NCBI GenBank assembly: GCA_004296775.1
Contig: RHGE01000035.1
Coordinates: 1-62,549 of the forward strand
Reading direction: 5' to 3'
Length of the DNA: 62,549 nt
DNA from: Marinilabiliaceae bacterium JC017
Lineage (GTDB): Bacteria; Bacteroidota; Bacteroidia; Bacteroidales; Marinilabiliaceae
The translations under genes and the position numbers were made by a program. Under the pieces are notes generated by a model. The model was not told where the DNA came from, ran no database searches, and was given only the letters and a program-made list of their open reading frames with translations. Below are positions 58,854 to 62,549 of the stretch, piece after piece. Within the stretch, counting starts at the first letter, position 1. Each line of letters opens with the position of its first letter.

Positions 58854-59234
58854 ATGGAAACAGACAAACTAACAGAACTGATTATTGCATGTGCCTACCA
58901 AGTACACAACACACTGGGAGCAGGTTTTCTGGAAAAGGTTTATGAAAACGCTCTTCTCATCGAATTAAAAAAACATGGCTTAAAAGTAAAACAACAACAC
59001 CCTATTCCAGTATTTTATGAAGACCAACAGGTTGGTGATTTTTACGCCGATTTGATTGTTAATAATGACATAGTGATTGAACTTAAAGCAGTTGAAAAAC
59101 TCTTAAAACAACACGATGTACAACTGGTCAATTACTTAAACGGAATTGAAAAAGACATTGGATTACTCATCAATTTTGGCAGTTCAGTGACGATAAAAAG
59201 AAAATACCGGCGTTACAAAAAAGTATCACCTTGA
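58854..59234 (+). CDS. GxxExxY family protein inside the cas operon
   Basis: This 126-residue protein contains the family motif GAGFLEKVYENAL (about residues 22-34) and the PD-(D/E)XK-like DFYADLIVNNDIVIELKAVE. Its function is not established; a nuclease-like fold is inferred. It interrupts cas4 and cas1, and both sides are filled by AATCNTGTN repeats that also occur with such genes elsewhere in Bacteroidota. It therefore looks like a cargo cassette and not a Cas protein. Confidence 0.85.
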   Translation: METDKLTELIIACAYQVHNTLGAGFLEKVYENALLIELKKHGLKVKQQHPIPVFYEDQQVGDFYADLIVNNDIVIELKAVEKLLKQHDVQLVNYLNGIEKDIGLLINFGSSVTIKRKYRRYKKVSP

Positions 59235-59239
59235 TCTTC

Positions 59240-59587
59240 ATCTTGTAAATCATGTTAATCCTGTCAAACAACAACACGGTTTTATCGACAGGATTAACAT
59301 GATTAACAGGATTAATAACAAATACAATTATGGCCCGACAATAAACCAGGCAATGAATCATGTCTAAACGAGGACATAATTGACAAAACTCATAGGATTG
59401 GAAACAAACTTAAAATACAACACAATACAAAAAATCATGTAAATCTTGTTAATCATGTCAAACAACAACACAGTTTTATCGACAGGATTAACAAGATTCT
59501 AATACAACCTAAAAACGCATTAAAAAAAAAAAAATCATGTGAATCTTGTTAATCATGTCTGAATTAATTCATGTTAATACTGTCCAA
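59240..59587. repeat. 9-bp periodic inverted repeats downstream of the GxxExxY gene
   Basis: Three further blocks of AATCNTGTN-type repeats lie at about 59244-59312, 59432-59498 and 59533-59586. The first two have facing inverted partners around an AACAACAAC-N-TTTTATC spacer. The last one overlaps a false upstream start of cas1. Confidence 0.8.
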
Positions 59588-59596
59588 AATCAACCT

Positions 59597-60601
59597 ATGA
59601 AAAAAACTTACTACCTCTTCAATCCCGGCCGATTATCACGACAAGACAACACCCTGAAATTTGAACCCGTCAATGAGATTGGCCAAAATCAAAAACCACG
59701 TTTCCTCCCCGTAGAACATGTGGACGAACTATACGCCTTTGGAGCCCTCGACGCCAACTCTGCCCTCTACAACTTCCTGGGCAAACAACAAATACCGGTA
59801 CACTTCTTCGATTATTACGAAAACTACACCGGTTCCTTCATGCCACGCGAAGCCCTGTTATCAGGTAAACTACTAATGACCCAGGCCCGGCACCACGATA
59901 ACTTACCCAAACGTCTGGAACTGGCCCGCCTCATCCTCGAAGGCGCCGTACACAACATGATTAAAAACCTAAAATATTACAATAGGCGCGGTAAAGACCT
60001 GCAACCCATCATTGAAACTATAGAGCAATACCAGAAAAACTTCCAATCCGTAAAAGCCATTGATGAACTCATGGGTCTGGAAGGCAACATCCGTAAAGCC
60101 TATTACGAAGCTTTCGAACTCATCATTAACGATTTTAGTTTGTCGGGCCGCAGTATGCGGCCACCCCTCAACGAAGTCAATGCCCTCATCTCCTTTGGCA
60201 ACATGATGTGTTACAGTCAGTGCCTGCGGGCCATCCACCAAACCCAACTCAACCCCGTAATCCCCTTTCTGCATGCCCCGGGTGAACGCCGCTATTCCCT
60301 ATCACTTGACATTGCTGAAATATTTAAACCCATCCTGGTAGACCGGGTTATCTTTAAGGTGCTCAACAAAAAGATGCTGTTAACTGGTGATTTTGAAAAT
60401 TCACTTAACCGGACCATGTTAAAAGAAAAGGGTAAGAAAACATTTGTACAAGCTTTTGAAACCAGACTCACCGAAACCATTCAACACCGCACACTCAACC
60501 GTTCCATCAGTTACAAACACTTAATCAAACTGGAATGTTATAAGCTGGTCAAACACATCCTGGAAATAGAACCCTACAAACCTTTAAAAATATGGTGGTA
60601 G
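59597..60601 (+). CDS. cas1: CRISPR integrase Cas1
   Basis: From ATG 59597 (MKKTYYLFNPGRLSRQDN) it has 334 residues. Catalytic residues lie in GLEGNIRKAYYEAF (Glu), FLHAPGERRYSLSLDIAE (His and Asp). This is the type I-B-like Cas1 form. Cas1 and Cas2 insert new spacers at the leader end. An earlier in-frame ATG at 59546 falls in the 9-mer repeat and is rejected. Confidence 0.95.
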   Translation: MKKTYYLFNPGRLSRQDNTLKFEPVNEIGQNQKPRFLPVEHVDELYAFGALDANSALYNFLGKQQIPVHFFDYYENYTGSFMPREALLSGKLLMTQARHHDNLPKRLELARLILEGAVHNMIKNLKYYNRRGKDLQPIIETIEQYQKNFQSVKAIDELMGLEGNIRKAYYEAFELIINDFSLSGRSMRPPLNEVNALISFGNMMCYSQCLRAIHQTQLNPVIPFLHAPGERRYSLSLDIAEIFKPILVDRVIFKVLNKKMLLTGDFENSLNRTMLKEKGKKTFVQAFETRLTETIQHRTLNRSISYKHLIKLECYKLVKHILEIEPYKPLKIWW

Positions 60602-60664
60602 AAAAGAATTTATCAACATCTCTTTCATCCTTATCCGATCGTGTCAATTTAAATCAATCAAAAC

Positions 60665-60925
60665 ATGTACATCATCTTAGTTTATGACGTAGGTCAAAAA
60701 CGCACCGGTAAAATGCTTAAATTGTGTCGCCGTTATTTAAACTGGATTCAAAACTCTGTTTTTGAAGGTGAAATCACCGAAGCACGTTTAGAAGCATTAA
60801 AAAACCAAGCTAATGACATTATAAAAGAAAGTGACAGTTTAATCATCTTTAAAAGCCGCGATCCCAAATGGCTCGACAAAGAAATTATCGGGAAAGAACG
60901 CGCCCGGATAGATAACTTTTTATAA
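60665..60925 (+). CDS. cas2: CRISPR adaptation protein Cas2
   Basis: This 86-residue protein starts MYIILVYDVGQKRTGKMLKL and has the ferredoxin-like fold pattern with the metal-site Asp8 and a WIQNSVFEGEI strand. It bridges two Cas1 dimers. It lies 63 bp after cas1 and directly before the leader. Confidence 0.95.
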   Translation: MYIILVYDVGQKRTGKMLKLCRRYLNWIQNSVFEGEITEARLEALKNQANDIIKESDSLIIFKSRDPKWLDKEIIGKERARIDNFL

Positions 60926-60995
60926 CTCGAACTTGTCGATCTAGCCATCACCTCTTATTCTAAACCAATAGAACCAGTAATCCTTTTCCACAAAA

Positions 60996-61011
60996 GTTCT
61001 TTGACATATTG
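60996..61011 (+). promoter_or_regulatory. boxA-like motif in the CRISPR leader, GTTCTTTGACATATTG
   Basis: It matches the boxA form of Bacteroidota rRNA leaders. Published work shows Nus-factor antitermination at boxA upstream of CRISPR arrays. It lies 142 bp before the first repeat. Confidence 0.55.
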
Positions 61012-61084
61012 AAAACAAACCCTTTACCATAAGTTGTCGAAACCCGGGTGTTTTTATACTATTGCACATCGACGACTTTCACCA

Positions 61085-61136
61085 CCGAAAAAATGCTTCG
61101 AAACACGCTGTATCCCGCATTTTTCGGTTATTTTTG
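61085..61136 (+). promoter_or_regulatory. Leader hairpin and -7 element next to the first repeat
   Basis: CCGAAAAAATGC (61085-61096) pairs with GCATTTTTCGG (61117-61127). TATTTTTG (61129-61136) is a perfect TAnnTTTG match, placing a possible start about 10 bp ahead of repeat 1. No -33 TTTG was found. Confidence 0.45.
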
Positions 61137-61152
61137 TACCCATCAGCAACGG

Positions 61153-62366
61153 CTCTTAATCGTACCAATGTGGAATTGAAATGGCCGAGTATCTGTTTTG
61201 CCTTGGGGCTTTTGGCGCTCTTAATCGTACCAATGTGGAATTGAAATTCAGGCTTAAAGCAGATTCTGTTAAATCATCTCCGGCTCTTAATCGTACCAAT
61301 GTGGAATTGAAATGTTTCAAACACATCAGCCACCTGTTTTTCAACAGCCTCTTAATCGTACCAATGTGGAATTGAAATTAAAATAAACGAGGGTAAGCTC
61401 TCCACCTTCACCCCGCTCTTAATCGTACCAATGTGGAATTGAAATAAAATCGAAAACAAGAAAGTGTTTCGATTCCGGAGGCTCTTAATCGTACCAATGT
61501 GGAATTGAAATGGAGTTGAAATTTTATTTGTCATCAAAATAACATTCTCTTAATCGTACCAATGTGGAATTGAAATATAAATTGTATAACTGTATTTTGC
61601 TCAGATGTAATCTCTTAATCGTACCAATGTGGAATTGAAATGGCATGTTCATTTATTAATCTACCATACAACTTAGATCTCTTAATCGTACCAATGTGGA
61701 ATTGAAATGACCTAATCACCGCCTACCATAAAAAACACCTCAAGCTCTTAATCGTACCAATGTGGAATTGAAATGGGTGCAGGTTAAGCCGATCTATTTC
61801 ATGGCTGCAGCTCTTAATCGTACCAATGTGGAATTGAAATGAAGTAAGACTGTACGATCCGCAACTATCGCATTTTCTCTTAATCGTACCAATGTGGAAT
61901 TGAAATAGAAGGCGGCGAGGCTTACGAAATAAACCTGCAGGCTCTTAATCGTACCAATGTGGAATTGAAATTAGTCATTGGGATTGGTCGGTGGCACAAT
62001 ACCAATCTCTTAATCGTACCAATGTGGAATTGAAATTATTAATGGAAGGGAGTTGTCTGGGAATAGCATAGGAACTCTTAATCGTACCAATGTGGAATTG
62101 AAATCGTTGCCGCTGGCGCTTGAGCAGGATGAGATTGCCACTCTTAATCGTACCAATGTGGAATTGAAATTAAAGTAGCCCGGAGGGCACCCCATACGAC
62201 CAACTCTCTTAATCGTACCAATGTGGAATTGAAATGTTATATTTCCAAGTCCCCCGGCCATGCTCGAAAAGCTCTTAATCGTACCAATGTGGAATTGAAA
62301 TTTATGAAATTTGGACGGTTTCTAAAGATTACGGCGCTCTTAATCGTACCAATGTGGAATTGAAAT
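61153..62366 (+). CRISPR. CRISPR array, 19 identical 30-bp repeats and 18 complete spacers
   Basis: The repeat starts CTCTTAATCGTACC and ends GTGGAATTGAAAT. Starts: 61153, 61218, 61284, 61349, 61416, 61482, 61547, 61612, 61679, 61745, 61811, 61877, 61942, 62007, 62075, 62141, 62206, 62272 and 62337. Spacers are 35-38 bp (mean about 36). All repeats look identical, including the last, so no terminal decay is seen. Transcription from the cas2 side gives an AUUGAAAU 5' handle. The repeat has no strong palindrome, as in many type I-B-like systems. Confidence 0.97.
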
Positions 62367-62404
62367 AAACCAATTACCGCAAACATCGCAAAGTTTGCTG
62401 CAAC

Positions 62405-62549
62405 GTAAGCATTCGGTGAACCCCGTATAGAAAAATGACATGTCAGTTCATAAGTTTGGGGCAAATAAAAATCGAATGACATGTTAAATATGAAAAAGTT
62501 TCGGGAGATCTACGATGCTTACCTGAACTCAGGGTTAAGCGTAAAGGAT
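62405..62549 (+). mobile_element. Left end of an IS66-family element, cut by the window edge
   Basis: GTAAGCATTCGGTGAACCCC at 62405 starts with the GTAAGC end typical of IS66 inverted repeats, and a TnpA-type start follows. It begins 38 bp after the last CRISPR repeat. Confidence 0.7.
62490..62549 (+). CDS. tnpA: IS66 accessory protein TnpA, N-terminus only
   Basis: The 20 visible residues, MKKFREIYDAYLNSGLSVKD, match the start of IS66-type accessory proteins, which have a helix-turn-helix near the N-terminus. An ATG at 62481 would add three residues. The rest is outside the window. Confidence 0.7.
   Translation, partial: MKKFREIYDAYLNSGLSVKD

Noticed and set aside
58854-59234. GxxExxY protein as a new Cas protein
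   Set aside because: It belongs to a family common outside CRISPR loci and carries its own repeat borders.
61156-62482. Several short minus-strand and plus-strand frames
   Set aside because: All lie in the CRISPR array and repeat the same peptide from the repeat sequence.

Overview
The window comes from an AT-rich Bacteroidota chromosome, most likely a Marinilabiliales-type or similar marine or sediment anaerobe. The reasons are promoters with the TAnnTTTG -7 box, Bacteroidota-restricted families (DUF4625, DUF4197, DUF6261, a LysM protein fused to a PBP1-like domain), RAYT transposases with palindromic REPs, GxxExxY proteins, and a CRISPR-Cas locus that looks like the Porphyromonas gingivalis (PGING) branch of type I. 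The taxonomic placement is inferred from these features; no rRNA or tRNA gene was seen.

Positions 1-2350 are accessory: a frameshifted RAYT remnant with its hairpins, then a PoNe-like DNase toxin and PoNi-like immunity gene, with a REP-like hairpin inside the toxin reading frame. Positions 2379-15077 are mostly core genes on the minus strand: a UroD-like protein, RlmB, an ABC-F ATPase, a LysM/PBP1 protein, two sulfatases and topoisomerase III. A 1.65-kb gene-free stretch (15078-16732) follows, with a GC-rich hairpin block, a 22-bp phased repeat array and a MITE-like element. Positions 16733-31502 hold a TPR histidine kinase, two peptidases, an EamA transporter, glycerate kinase, a 1302-residue LRR protein, glutaminyl cyclase, a C-S lyase and a DUF4625 lipoprotein. 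Positions 31580-37296 hold GDP-fucose and UDP-sugar epimerase genes, RNase Y and ZapA. Positions 37484-41071 hold two radical SAM proteins and a DUF4197 lipoprotein.

Positions 41118-48619 form a nitrogen-oxide module: a divergently transcribed Crp/Fnr regulator (HcpR-like) with a TGTAAC-N4-GTTACA operator, a ferredoxin, Hcp, NrfH, NrfA and a beta-barrel porin. Together these would reduce nitrite to ammonium and detoxify hydroxylamine or NO by-products.

Positions 48620-62549 are the defence and accessory region. A boxA-like leader and five 42-bp tandem repeats precede a DUF6261 gene. Then comes cas6-[RAYT]-cas5-cas3-cas8-cas7-cas4-[GxxExxY]-cas1-cas2 and an array of 19 identical 30-bp repeats. 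The array appears to be cut by an IS66-type element starting 38 bp after the last repeat, so it probably continues outside the window. Two non-cas genes, each with its own repeat family, have entered the cas operon.

The least explained signals are three intergenic arrays with exact 21- or 22-bp periodicity (9331-9462, 15687-15830, 29376-29459), the 42-bp array behind a boxA-like motif (49386-49830), and two lone sequences that resemble the CRISPR repeat.
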